From Terriglobia bacterium (GTDB lineage Bacteria; Acidobacteriota; Terriglobia; Terriglobales; Acidobacteriaceae), in the NCBI GenBank assembly GCA_021324365.1, contig JAJPJE010000106.1, forward strand, positions 1 through 50,845: 50,845 nt of DNA. The letters run 5' to 3'. The position numbers and the translations under genes were made by a program. The first letter of the stretch is position 1, and each line of letters begins with the position of its first letter. Below, one piece after another: positions 7,216 through 15,877 of this stretch. The notes under the pieces are model-generated. The model was not told the DNA's origin. It saw only the letters and a list, made by a program, of their open reading frames with translations, and made no database searches.

Positions 7216-10200
7216 GTGAAAAACTGCACTGCACTGTTTTTGTGTCTAACTTGCGCCCTGAGTGTATGCGGGACGGCACAGACGGCCACATCTGCTGCCA
7301 TGGAAGTTTCGAGTCAAGCACCGCCGCAGGTGCTTCGTGAAATTCATGGCACAGTCAAATCAGGAAGCACGCGTCTGCCGGGCGTGACCATTTCGGCCGC
7401 CAATACTCTAACTGGCAAGAAGGTGCTTAGCTCGACGGATGCGCAGGGTACTTATTTGCTGATCGTGCCCTCGAATGGACGTTACGTTGTGCGCGCCGAA
7501 TTTGCAGCGTTCGCGCCTATCACCAAGGAAGTGCTGATCAATGCAGCGAATCCGGTTGGCCAGGCCGACCTTGAGATGATCCTACTATCTCGTGTGCCGA
7601 AAGAGCAGAACCAACAGAATGAGGCGGCAATGGGCCAGTTCGGCTCAGTAATGACGAATGGACGCGGCTCACAGCGAGTTGCGTTGCAGGAAGACCAGTT
7701 GTCGCTGAACATAGCGGGAAATGGAGGAGATGCACCCTTACAGGGAATGTCGGCACTGGCGAACTCTCCGGACGCGACCAATGAGTCTGTATCGGTTAAT
7801 GGCGGCATGGGGCAGACGGCTGCGTTCGGAAGAAACGTTGAAGACATCCGCGATCGCATCGATCAGATGCGTGCGCAAGGAGAGCTGCCCGGGCCACAGA
7901 ACATGCCCAGCGGCCAGGATGGCGCGAATTACCAGGGGGGACCGGGCGGCCGTGGAGGTCCGGGGGGACCCATCATCATGATGGCCGGACGGGGCGGCCT
8001 GTTTCGCGGCGGTCATGCGCCAAACTTTAACCAGCCTCACGGATCGGTGTTCTACGACGTCGGCAATGCGGCGCTTGATGCGCGCCCCTATTCCCTCAGC
8101 GGTGCTCCAGGCGAGCAACCAAGCTACTCCTCGAATCGCTTCGGCGCGACCGTTGGTGGACCTTTAAAGATTCCCAAGGTACTGGATCTCAGCTCCAATA
8201 CTTTCTTCTTCTTCAATCTATTCGGCACGCGGGCAACGACGCCGTATACCGCATACTCGCATGTGCCAACTGAAGCCGAGCGAAACGGCGACTTCTCGCA
8301 GACATTCTATACATCAGGTCCGAATGCTGGAAAACCAGTGGTTATCTATAATCCGCTGACTGGCGCTCCATTCGCGAACAATCAGGTTACTGGTATTAAT
8401 CCGATCTCAGCGGGACTCCTGCAATACATTCCGGCTCCCAATCAACCGGGAGCACAAAACTTTGCTTACAGCACGTCGGCGTTGAATGACTCGACGACAC
8501 TTGCATTACGCGTGATGCATACATTTGGGGCGGCCCCCGGAGGAATGAGGCGCGGACCTTGGGGACGGACGAACGTTAATTTTGGATTAAATTACACGAA
8601 TTCTAACGCCGATCAGCTAACGCCGTTTCCGGGAATTGGCGGCAATTCTAAAACAAAGGGTCTGAACGCAAACGCGGGTTACACCTACGCCCACGGCAAG
8701 ATCACAAACAATTTTCGCATCAACTTTAATCGCTCGCACATTGATGTGGCCAACTTTTTCGCCGGAGTTAACAACGTCTCGGGGAACTTGGGGATTGGCG
8801 GAATCTCACAAAATCCGCTCGACTGGGGCCTGCCGAATCTTTCGTTCAGTAACTACAACAGTCTGAATGATGTGGCTCCGAAGGCACAGCACGACAATAC
8901 CCTGCAGTTTATGGATACGGTGATGAGGCGTCACGGTGGTCACAATCTGCGTTTCGGCGGAGACTTCCGGCGCATGTGGGATACGCTGGTCAGCAATTCG
9001 AATCCGCGAGGCAGTTTTGTTTTCACGGGTGCGTACACAGCAGAAAAAGCGAACGGCGTTCCGGTCCAGGGGACCGGCTACGATTTCGCCGATTTCCTGC
9101 TCGGATACGCCCAGCAGAGTTCCATCCAATACAGCGCGCATCAGAATTATCGGTTTGCAGCGAATGGGTGGGACCTGTTCGCCATGGACGACTGGCATGT
9201 TCGCGGTAATCTGACGATCAATGCCGGGCTGCGTTACGAATTTGTTGCGCCGTTCAGTGAATTCAACAATCAACTGGTGAATCTTGATGCCGCGCCGGGA
9301 TTTACGGCGGTTGCACCAGTATTGCCCGGACAACTGGGCCCGTATACTGGCATCCTTTATCCCTCCGGCCTGATCGAGCCCGATCGGAATAACTGGGCGC
9401 CGCGCGTTGGCGTTGCGTGGAAACCATTCAGCAAAACAGTGGTACGCGCGGGATACGGTATCAATTACAACCTGAGCCAATACCGCTCGATCGTGCAGAA
9501 CCTGGCATTCCAGCCGCCGTTCTCGGTGACGCAGACCAACGTGGCTTCCGCGTCTCAGATCCTAACCTTGGAGAATGGCTTCCCTACCCCAACCAGCACC
9601 ACCATCACGAATAACTATGGTATTGATCCCAATTACCGTCTGGGTTATGTGCAGATGTGGAATCTGAACATTCAGCGGGAAATCGGCTGGAATACGGTGG
9701 CGAACATCGGCTACACCGGAACCAAAGGCACCGGACTGGATATGTGGCGAGCACCGAATCGCGGAGCCAACGGTCTGCTGATCCCCGGCGTGCAAGCCTT
9801 CTTGTGGGAAACCTCGCAGGGAATGTCGAACATGAATGCCGGCCAGTTGCGCGTTCGCAAACGGCTATCGAGTGGGTTCTCAGTCGGCGGCACCTACACG
9901 TTCTCCAAGTCGATTGACAATGCTTCTTCCATCGGCGGCACGGCGGTGGTGGTCGCGCAAAACGATCTGGACCTCGCAGCCGAGCGCGGACTATCGAGTT
10001 TTGACCAGCGCCAGCGCTTTACCGGAGACTACACCGTGGATCTTCCGTTTGGCGAAGGGCGGAAGTGGCTGGCCTCTCCCGGTCCGCTGAATCGAATATT
10101 TGGCGATTGGGAATGGAGCGGCACATTTACTATCGCATCCGGATTTCCCTACAGCGCACGCGTGCTCGGCAATTTTTCGGATGTTGCGCGCGGGACGAAT

Positions 10201-10551
10201 GGAACGTTGCGAGCCGATCTGGTGCCCGGTCAGGCAATCTCAATTCCGAATCCTACGATCAATGAATGGTTCAATACTGGAGCCTTCGTCGTTCCTCCTG
10301 CAGGCCAGTTCGGAAATAGTGGACGCAACATCATCATCGGTCCGGGAACTCATCAGTTCAATATGTCTCTTTCCAAGGACTTCCCTATTCGCGAGATGAT
10401 GGGATTTGAAGTACGCAGTGACATGACCAACATCTTTAACACACCGCAGTTCACGGCGATTGACACAACCGTCAACTCGCCGACCTTCGGACACGTAATC
10501 TCGGTCGGGAACATGCGGACTATCACCTTCTCAACGAGGTTCCGATTCTAA
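7216..10551 (+). CDS. Oar-like TonB-dependent outer-membrane receptor with carboxypeptidase-regulatory domain
   Basis: 1111 residues; GTG start 2 nt after the DUF5666 stop. Signal peptide (about 1-21), then a carboxypeptidase D regulatory-like beta-sandwich (about 41-125: HGTVKSGSTRLPGVTISA...GTYLLIVP). A long low-complexity insertion follows, including a Gly-rich run with GGPGGRGGPGG near 240-270. The remainder is a large beta-barrel: many alternating aromatic strands, 'FFFFNLFGTR', 'ERNGDFSQTF', 'NYGIDPNYRLGYVQMWNLNIQREI', and a C-terminal strand ending in Phe (TFSTRFRF), the outer-membrane insertion signal. This is the Oar/acidobacterial SusC-like class that imports or exports large substrates. 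The plug region is poorly conserved and partly replaced by the Gly-rich insertion. Its stop overlaps the next start (TAATG). Confidence 0.88.
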   Translation: MKNCTALFLCLTCALSVCGTAQTATSAAMEVSSQAPPQVLREIHGTVKSGSTRLPGVTISAANTLTGKKVLSSTDAQGTYLLIVPSNGRYVVRAEFAAFAPITKEVLINAANPVGQADLEMILLSRVPKEQNQQNEAAMGQFGSVMTNGRGSQRVALQEDQLSLNIAGNGGDAPLQGMSALANSPDATNESVSVNGGMGQTAAFGRNVEDIRDRIDQMRAQGELPGPQNMPSGQDGANYQGGPGGRGGPGGPIIMMAGRGGLFRGGHAPNFNQPHGSVFYDVGNAALDARPYSLSGAPGEQPSYSSNRFGATVGGPLKIPKVLDLSSNTFFFFNLFGTRATTPYTAYSHVPTEAERNGDFSQTFYTSGPNAGKPVVIYNPLTGAPFANNQVTGINPISAGLLQYIPAPNQPGAQNFAYSTSALNDSTTLALRVMHTFGAAPGGMRRGPWGRTNVNFGLNYTNSNADQLTPFPGIGGNSKTKGLNANAGYTYAHGKITNNFRINFNRSHIDVANFFAGVNNVSGNLGIGGISQNPLDWGLPNLSFSNYNSLNDVAPKAQHDNTLQFMDTVMRRHGGHNLRFGGDFRRMWDTLVSNSNPRGSFVFTGAYTAEKANGVPVQGTGYDFADFLLGYAQQSSIQYSAHQNYRFAANGWDLFAMDDWHVRGNLTINAGLRYEFVAPFSEFNNQLVNLDAAPGFTAVAPVLPGQLGPYTGILYPSGLIEPDRNNWAPRVGVAWKPFSKTVVRAGYGINYNLSQYRSIVQNLAFQPPFSVTQTNVASASQILTLENGFPTPTSTTITNNYGIDPNYRLGYVQMWNLNIQREIGWNTVANIGYTGTKGTGLDMWRAPNRGANGLLIPGVQAFLWETSQGMSNMNAGQLRVRKRLSSGFSVGGTYTFSKSIDNASSIGGTAVVVAQNDLDLAAERGLSSFDQRQRFTGDYTVDLPFGEGRKWLASPGPLNRIFGDWEWSGTFTIASGFPYSARVLGNFSDVARGTNGTLRADLVPGQAISIPNPTINEWFNTGAFVVPPAGQFGNSGRNIIIGPGTHQFNMSLSKDFPIREMMGFEVRSDMTNIFNTPQFTAIDTTVNSPTFGHVISVGNMRTITFSTRFRF

Positions 10552-12704
10552 TGCCGAACGCGACGCGAGTGTCGGCACTCTACAAGAAGCTGCTCTCGTT
10601 GCTGCTGACGATTTCCCTTGCTCCTGTTGGGACCTTCGCACAGGATGCTCCGCCTCCGGGAGATGGGCCGCAATCGAGTTACACGTTCCGCACGACAAGC
10701 GATCTTGTGCTGGTTGATGTGGTCGCGCACGACAAGAGCGGCAATCTGGTACGCGATCTGAAGCAATCGGACTTCACCATTCTGGAGGATGGCAAGCCGC
10801 AACACCTACTGTCGTTCGACATTGAGCGGCCTGAGGCCACACAGCAGTTGAATACCGCACAGACTGAAGCGCACGGACCCTCGCAAGTGACGGTACAGCA
10901 GGCGGTGACGAACGCGCCCATTTTGTCAGGAGCGAAAGTAGCTCCGGACGAGGTGCGGGACAAGCGGCTCATCCTGCTCTTCTTTGACCTGAGTGCGATG
11001 GAACCGGAAGAAGTGGATCGTGCGGTGAAGTCAGCGATGAATTATGTCGACAAGCAGATGTCTCCGGCAGACCTCGTTTCGATAGTCACTCTTGGAAATT
11101 CGATGAGCGTTGTCCAAGACTTCACAACTGATCACGAGGCGCTCAAAAGAGTGTTGAACGGCATCAACAACGAGGAGGGACAGGGCTTCGAGCAGGGCCA
11201 GACAGGGAGTTCGGAGGGCACGCCGGATACTGGCTCCCAGTTCACGCCAGACGATACGGAATATAACTTGTTCAACACGGATCGCCGACTAATGGCAATC
11301 AGCACGCTGGCGAAGGCTCTCGCACAGTTGCCGCAAAAGAAGTCAGTACTTTACTTCGCCGGAGGCATGCAGCGAACAGGCGTGGAGAACCAGTCGGAGC
11401 TGCGGGCTGCGGTGAATGCGGCGGTTCGTTCAAACCTGTCGCTCTATACCGTCGACTCGCGTGGCCTGGAAGCATTGCCGCCGGGCGGACAGGCACAGAA
11501 TGCAAGCTTGCGCGGAACGTCGGCCTATTCTGGCGCAGCGGTCACGAGCGATCTCGACAGCAACTTCTCATCACAGGAAACGCTGGTTACGCTCGCTTCG
11601 GATACAGGAGGAAAGGCGTTCCTCGACACCAACGACTTCAGCAGCGCCTTCAAAAAAGTGCAGCAGGATACGTCACTTTACTACCTGCTGGGATATCGCA
11701 GCACAAACAAAGCGATGGATGGCCATTACCGGCACATCAAAGTCGTGGTGAATAGGCGCGACCTTAAGCTAGAGTACCGCTCCGGTTATTTCGGTCCCCG
11801 AGACTTTCTGCACTTCACGAAAGAAGATCGCGAAAAGCAGTTAGAAGACGAGCTCATGTCGGAGTTCCCTGTGACCGATTTGCCAGTATATGTGGACACG
11901 TCTTACTTCCGCTTGCGCGGAAACGACTACTTTGTCCCCGCATCGATCGTAGTCCCGGGCTCCTATATTCCCTTCAAGCAGTCGAGCGACAAAGATAAAG
12001 CCACACTGGACATCATCGGCCTGGTGCGCGAATCGTCATCAAAGTTTCCGATCGCGAATGTACGAGAGACAGTGAAGCTGGCTGTTGGGGCGAATCAAAC
12101 CGTGAAGAGGAAGAACGTGCAGTACAACACCGCTTTCATGCTTTCGCCTGGCACATATCACGTGAAATTCGTAGTCCGGGAGAACGAGAGCGGAAAGATC
12201 GGATCGTTTGAGAGCGACTTCACGGTCCCCGACTTAAAGAAGGAGTCGCTGAAAATGAGTTCCGTGGTGCTGGCGACACAGTTTGCGCAGCCCGGTAAAC
12301 TGAAGCAGAATCCGTTGATCCGAGACGGCAAGGAACTGGTTCCGAACCTCTCGCATGTGTTCACGGCCGATCAGCAGCTTACGATTTATTACGAAGTCTA
12401 CGATCCTGCGAAAGAAAAATCGAAAGCAGCGAGAGCGAAAGGCGAACGCATACGCGTTCTGACCAACGTTAAATTCTTCAGTGGACGCTTGAAAACTTAT
12501 GAAACGCCATTAGTCGAAGCCGATCAGATTAATACGCCGGAGCGAGAGGCAACGTCATTCCAACTCGAAGTTCCGCTATCGCAGTTGCGCCCGGGCAACT
12601 ACATGTGCCAGGTAAGTGTCGTGGATGATGTGGGCGGCACGTTTGCCTTTCCGCGAATCCCGCTGATCGTCCGACCTTCAAAAGCCGAGGTGGCTAAGAA
12701 CTAG
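10551..12704 (+). CDS. exported VWFA-related acidobacterial protein
   Basis: 717 residues with a cleavable signal (about 10-31, ending TFAQ). The segment FRTTSDLVLVDVVAHDKSGNLVRDL...FTILEDGKPQ (about 46-85) is the beta-sandwich lead-in typical of TIGR03436 proteins. A von Willebrand A-like domain follows (about 138-390). The metal-site motif, normally DxSxS, reads DLSAM (146-150), lacking the last Ser, so divalent-metal adhesion may be altered. The C-terminal ~300 residues are beta-rich (immunoglobulin-like by pattern) with 'PGTYHVKFVVRENESGKIGSF' and 'LRPGNYMCQVSVVDD'. The start ATG overlaps the receptor stop by one base, implying translational coupling. Likely a periplasmic or surface partner of the receptor; the exact function is unknown for the family. 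Confidence 0.85.
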   Translation: MPNATRVSALYKKLLSLLLTISLAPVGTFAQDAPPPGDGPQSSYTFRTTSDLVLVDVVAHDKSGNLVRDLKQSDFTILEDGKPQHLLSFDIERPEATQQLNTAQTEAHGPSQVTVQQAVTNAPILSGAKVAPDEVRDKRLILLFFDLSAMEPEEVDRAVKSAMNYVDKQMSPADLVSIVTLGNSMSVVQDFTTDHEALKRVLNGINNEEGQGFEQGQTGSSEGTPDTGSQFTPDDTEYNLFNTDRRLMAISTLAKALAQLPQKKSVLYFAGGMQRTGVENQSELRAAVNAAVRSNLSLYTVDSRGLEALPPGGQAQNASLRGTSAYSGAAVTSDLDSNFSSQETLVTLASDTGGKAFLDTNDFSSAFKKVQQDTSLYYLLGYRSTNKAMDGHYRHIKVVVNRRDLKLEYRSGYFGPRDFLHFTKEDREKQLEDELMSEFPVTDLPVYVDTSYFRLRGNDYFVPASIVVPGSYIPFKQSSDKDKATLDIIGLVRESSSKFPIANVRETVKLAVGANQTVKRKNVQYNTAFMLSPGTYHVKFVVRENESGKIGSFESDFTVPDLKKESLKMSSVVLATQFAQPGKLKQNPLIRDGKELVPNLSHVFTADQQLTIYYEVYDPAKEKSKAARAKGERIRVLTNVKFFSGRLKTYETPLVEADQINTPEREATSFQLEVPLSQLRPGNYMCQVSVVDDVGGTFAFPRIPLIVRPSKAEVAKN

Positions 12705-12745
12705 CTGCTCTACCCTCGAGAGTGGCGGCCGGTGCTTCAGCAACC

Positions 12746-13267
12746 CTATTTCGTTTGCTGAAAGACCGTCCAGGCGCGTGCTTTTTGAAGATCCATCCGC
12801 ATATTGCATTCTTTTGGCGCGGTGTGGGCGAAATACACGCTGAAGTTCGGCTCCGCTTGCGGCAGTTGGCCGAATTCCAGTGGCACCCTCATCAGGTCTT
12901 TGCTCTCGTCGTAGTTACCGCTCATATCAGTACTTTTGGAAATGATCAGCGTCCAGTTTTTTTCCCGCGGTATAACGAATAGCGTGTATGCGCCGGCCGG
13001 AACTTCCTTACCGTCGATTGTGAGGGGAGTATTAGTGAACAAGGTCATTGGTTTGCCGCCCGGACTCCATACCTTGTCGTAGTGAATCTCGCTGCCAAGC
13101 ACTTTCTTCTTTACCCCTACAGTTATGGGGTCGTAGTTGACGGCAAGTTGGTTATCGTCGTCGAAGTTGCAGGCCGCCGTCGCGGTCGGATCTGCGCTTT
13201 GAGCGCATGCTGCGCAAGCAGCAAAGCACAGCGCAAAGAACGCCAGACAGATAGGCCATCGTCGCAT
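12746..13267 (-). CDS. exported DUF2911 protein
   Basis: 173 residues. Start ATG at 13267 is chosen because a GAGGAGG (complement of 13277-13283) lies 9 nt upstream; a longer frame to 13375 lacks one. Signal peptide RRWPICLAFFALCFAACAACAQS, with a Cys-Ala cluster that could be processed by signal peptidase I. The mature part has the DUF2911 hallmarks: ITVGVKKKVLGSEIHYDKVWSPGGKPMT..., then APGAYTLF-like 'PAGAYTLFVIP', 'NWTLIISK' and a C-terminal 'FSVYFAHTAPKECNMRM'. The family is a secreted single beta domain of unknown role, common in Bacteroidetes and Acidobacteria. It converges with the VWFA gene, 41 bp between stops. Confidence 0.85.
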   Translation of the reverse strand: MRRWPICLAFFALCFAACAACAQSADPTATAACNFDDDNQLAVNYDPITVGVKKKVLGSEIHYDKVWSPGGKPMTLFTNTPLTIDGKEVPAGAYTLFVIPREKNWTLIISKSTDMSGNYDESKDLMRVPLEFGQLPQAEPNFSVYFAHTAPKECNMRMDLQKARAWTVFQQTK

Positions 13268-13517
13268 TTCCGAAATCCTCCTCGATTTTCCTATTTCGCG
13301 TCGAGCGACTCCACAATCGCTCCGCATAGCGAGAACAACACGGAGATTATGCACAGTAACTGCTGCAGCTTGCAAGGGATGTTGCCTGTCGTTGTTTCCT
13401 CTCAGTCGTTATGCGTGCAGGCCTGTTTGGGACAACGGCGGCATGCCAAACCGCAATCTAGTTAAATAAGAGCGCGAAAAAGCTGGCTGGAACGATTCGG
13501 ACGCGGCTTTCCGCTTC

Positions 13518-14345
13518 ATGATTACAGCCCTTATGAACGTACGAAGAGCTTGTGTACTCGTGTTTGCTTTCACTTCGTTGATCTGCGTGTTTGCGCAGGA
13601 TGTACACGAAATCATCCAACGATCGGTAGCAGCACAGAAGCGCGACTGGGATGCAAATCCGGATTATGACTATTCGACGACGGTGAAGAAAGGCGGCCAC
13701 TCAAAGACTTTCGATGTGCCGATGATCGATGGCTCTCCTTGTCAGATTCTGCTGGACGTGGACGGAAAGCCGGTGAGTTCGCAGTTGCGCACCTATGAGG
13801 AAGAAAAAATTAAACAAGCGACTGAACAGCGCAAGAGAGAGACCCGTGACCAGCGGGCAAACAGGATTGCAGCATGGAAGCGCCAGCAGCAGAGAGACCA
13901 TTTTCTTATGCAGCAGATGGTGAAAGCGTTCAATTTTAAACTGCAGGGCACCGACGAGTTGGAGGGACACAAGGTTTACGTTCTTGCTGCTACTCCAAAA
14001 CCGGATTATCGACCACCCAACCATGAAGCAAAGGTCCTAACCGGAATGAAAGGAACCATGTGGGTGGATCAGCAGACATCTCAATGGGTGAAAGTCGAGG
14101 CCGAGGTCACACGTCCTGTGTCGATTGAAGGCGTCCTTGCCCGGGTTGAACCTGGCACGCGCTTCGAGTTGCGGGAGGCTCCAATTACAACGGACATCTG
14201 GCTTCCGACGTACTTTGCCGTCAAAGCACATGCTGAGGTCTTTTTCGTTTTTGGCAAGAACTCCGCCGAGGAAGATACATATTTCGATTATCGAAAAGCT
14301 CCTGCTTCAGAGACTGGCACCCCTGCCTCCGGCCAAGGCTACTGA
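13518..14345 (+). CDS. exported hypothetical protein
   Basis: 275 residues with an N-terminal signal (RRACVLVFAFTSLICVFAQ). The initiation codon could be 13518 or the in-frame ATG at 13533; neither has a clear ribosome site. After the signal: DVHEIIQRSVAAQKRDWDANPDYDYSTTV, then a charged helical region rich in Arg/Gln/Lys (about 90-140, predicted alpha, with EEEKIKQATEQRKRETRDQR), then a beta-rich half with 'GHKVYVLAATPKPDY', 'GTMWVDQQTSQWVKVEAEV' and 'WLPTYFAVKA'. The latter pattern recalls the LolA/outer-membrane lipoprotein-sorting fold seen in many acidobacterial exported proteins, but I cannot assign the family. Divergent from the DUF2911 gene. Confidence 0.7.
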   Translation: MITALMNVRRACVLVFAFTSLICVFAQDVHEIIQRSVAAQKRDWDANPDYDYSTTVKKGGHSKTFDVPMIDGSPCQILLDVDGKPVSSQLRTYEEEKIKQATEQRKRETRDQRANRIAAWKRQQQRDHFLMQQMVKAFNFKLQGTDELEGHKVYVLAATPKPDYRPPNHEAKVLTGMKGTMWVDQQTSQWVKVEAEVTRPVSIEGVLARVEPGTRFELREAPITTDIWLPTYFAVKAHAEVFFVFGKNSAEEDTYFDYRKAPASETGTPASGQGY

Positions 14346-14421
14346 TTAAAAGCGCACATCCCTTGAACAACGCCTAGAGAGCAATGGGCGCAGCGCTCCG
14401 ACTATAATCGCAACATAACCC

Positions 14422-15579
14422 ATGCCCATGGCGACCCAGCACGAGACTGAATCGCAAGCCAACGGACGGCCGCGCGAACCACGGTTCTTCACCCGGGTGG
14501 AGAACTTCATGGAGCGCGTGACCGACGGCATGGAACTCGAGCAGCTCTGGACATCGCTCAAGCAGGATGCGAAGTCCGGGTTCCAGCTTTACTCGCGCGA
14601 AATCGACTTCAAGCCTGCTGCCAAGCGTCGCCCGCGAGACTGGTTTGCCCTGTGCCGAAGCTTCTTCTGGGCTGTGGTGATGAAGTTGACGCCAGCCAAG
14701 CGAATCGTGCTGATCATTGGCATGGTGTTGTTGTTCTTTCCCTGGGGCGACGTCAACAATACCGGCCCGTCGTATCACATTTTCGGCGGCATATTGATTC
14801 TTGGCCTGCTGGTACTGGAGGTCGCGGATCGCGTTACGATGAAACGCGATCTGCAGATTGCCCGCGAGATTCAAAGCTGGCTGGTTCCCGCGCAACCTCC
14901 AGCGATTCCGGGCTTCGATTCAGCGTTCTTCACAAAACCGGCAAATACCGTCGCGGGCGACTACTACGACATCTTTTACCGGGATGTTCCAGAGATCAAG
15001 AACAACGTCGTTATAGCCATTGCTGACGTAGCTGGCAAAAGCATACCGGCCGCCCTCTTGATGGCTACATTCCAAGCTAGTCTGAAGACGCTTTCGGCGA
15101 CGCGCTCTACCATCGTGGGCCTGACCCAGAGCATGAATCGTTACGCGTGCAAGCACAGCGTTGCCGGTGCGCGATTCACTACGGCATTTCTGGGCGAATT
15201 CGATCCGGACACACGCGATCTCACCTACGTGAATGCCGGCCACAACGCACCGATCTTGCGGCGCGCGTCGGGTGCTATCGAGAGACTGACGGTGGGCGGA
15301 GTACCGCTCGGCATCCTCGACGGAGGGTACGAGTCGGCTACGCTAAAGCTCTACGCGGGCGACGCCCTTCTCATCTTTACCGACGGCGTGGTGGAAGCGG
15401 AAAACGATCGCGCTGAAGAATACGGCGAGCAGCGGTTGCTCAACATTATCAATATGAGCGCCGGAATGTCGGCCTCGGAAATACTGCAGCGCGTGATGGC
15501 GGACGTCCAGATGTTTACCGGAAGTACGCCGCAGCACGACGACATCACCTGCATGGTAATCAAAATCCGCGAGCGCTAA
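14422..15579 (+). CDS. SpoIIE/RsbU-type PP2C protein phosphatase with membrane segments
   Basis: 385 residues. A soluble N-terminal segment (about 1-90), two hydrophobic helices (about 93-110 and 117-135), then a PPM/SpoIIE phosphatase domain (about 145-385). Metal-site motifs are intact: VAGDYYD, IADVAGKSIPAALLMA, NAGHNAPILRR, FTDGVVEAEN and HDDITCMVIK. These enzymes dephosphorylate serine/threonine on anti-sigma-factor antagonists in partner-switching stress control. No anti-sigma, antagonist or response-regulator gene lies nearby, so the target is unknown. A small membrane-protein gene begins 2 nt after the stop. It is separated from the Ser/Thr kinase gene by that small gene only; opposing phosphorylation by the two is an inference. 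Confidence 0.88.
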   Translation: MPMATQHETESQANGRPREPRFFTRVENFMERVTDGMELEQLWTSLKQDAKSGFQLYSREIDFKPAAKRRPRDWFALCRSFFWAVVMKLTPAKRIVLIIGMVLLFFPWGDVNNTGPSYHIFGGILILGLLVLEVADRVTMKRDLQIAREIQSWLVPAQPPAIPGFDSAFFTKPANTVAGDYYDIFYRDVPEIKNNVVIAIADVAGKSIPAALLMATFQASLKTLSATRSTIVGLTQSMNRYACKHSVAGARFTTAFLGEFDPDTRDLTYVNAGHNAPILRRASGAIERLTVGGVPLGILDGGYESATLKLYAGDALLIFTDGVVEAENDRAEEYGEQRLLNIINMSAGMSASEILQRVMADVQMFTGSTPQHDDITCMVIKIRER

Positions 15580-15581
15580 AA

Positions 15582-15833
15582 ATGAGCCGACCATTATCAT
15601 TTGAGTTTCTAAATCGAGGCTGGGACATTCGCGTACTCGAAGGCCAGTCGCTGCGTTCGGTGTTCGTGGTGCTATTGGTGGATTTGCTCATGCTCGGGAT
15701 GGTTACCTTCATGATGATTCATGAAGGTTTTCGCCTGCACCGCTTCGACGGGACAGCCGCGATTCTTTTCGTACTCTTCATTCTCCCTGCCTTTCGCTAT
15801 TCGCGGCTCATTTACCGCCGGCTCGGTAGCTGA
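15582..15833 (+). CDS. small membrane protein
   Basis: 83 residues starting 2 nt after the phosphatase stop, so it is almost certainly cotranscribed. Two hydrophobic segments (about 26-46, VFVVLLVDLLMLGMVTFMMI, and about 58-72, AAILFVLFILPAF) with a short loop containing HEGFRLHRF, and a basic C-terminal tail (YSRLIYRRLGS). No catalytic motif. I do not recognise the family; position suggests a membrane partner of the phosphatase. Confidence 0.65.
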   Translation: MSRPLSFEFLNRGWDIRVLEGQSLRSVFVVLLVDLLMLGMVTFMMIHEGFRLHRFDGTAAILFVLFILPAFRYSRLIYRRLGS

Positions 15834-15877
15834 TCGTCGCCGATAAAAGCCTCGTTTCTGGCAGGCCTAATTGTCGC

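Noticed and set aside
14403-14408. TATAAT hexamer ahead of the phosphatase gene
   Set aside because: No -35 hexamer at 16-18 bp; it would start almost at the first codon. Not listed as a promoter.
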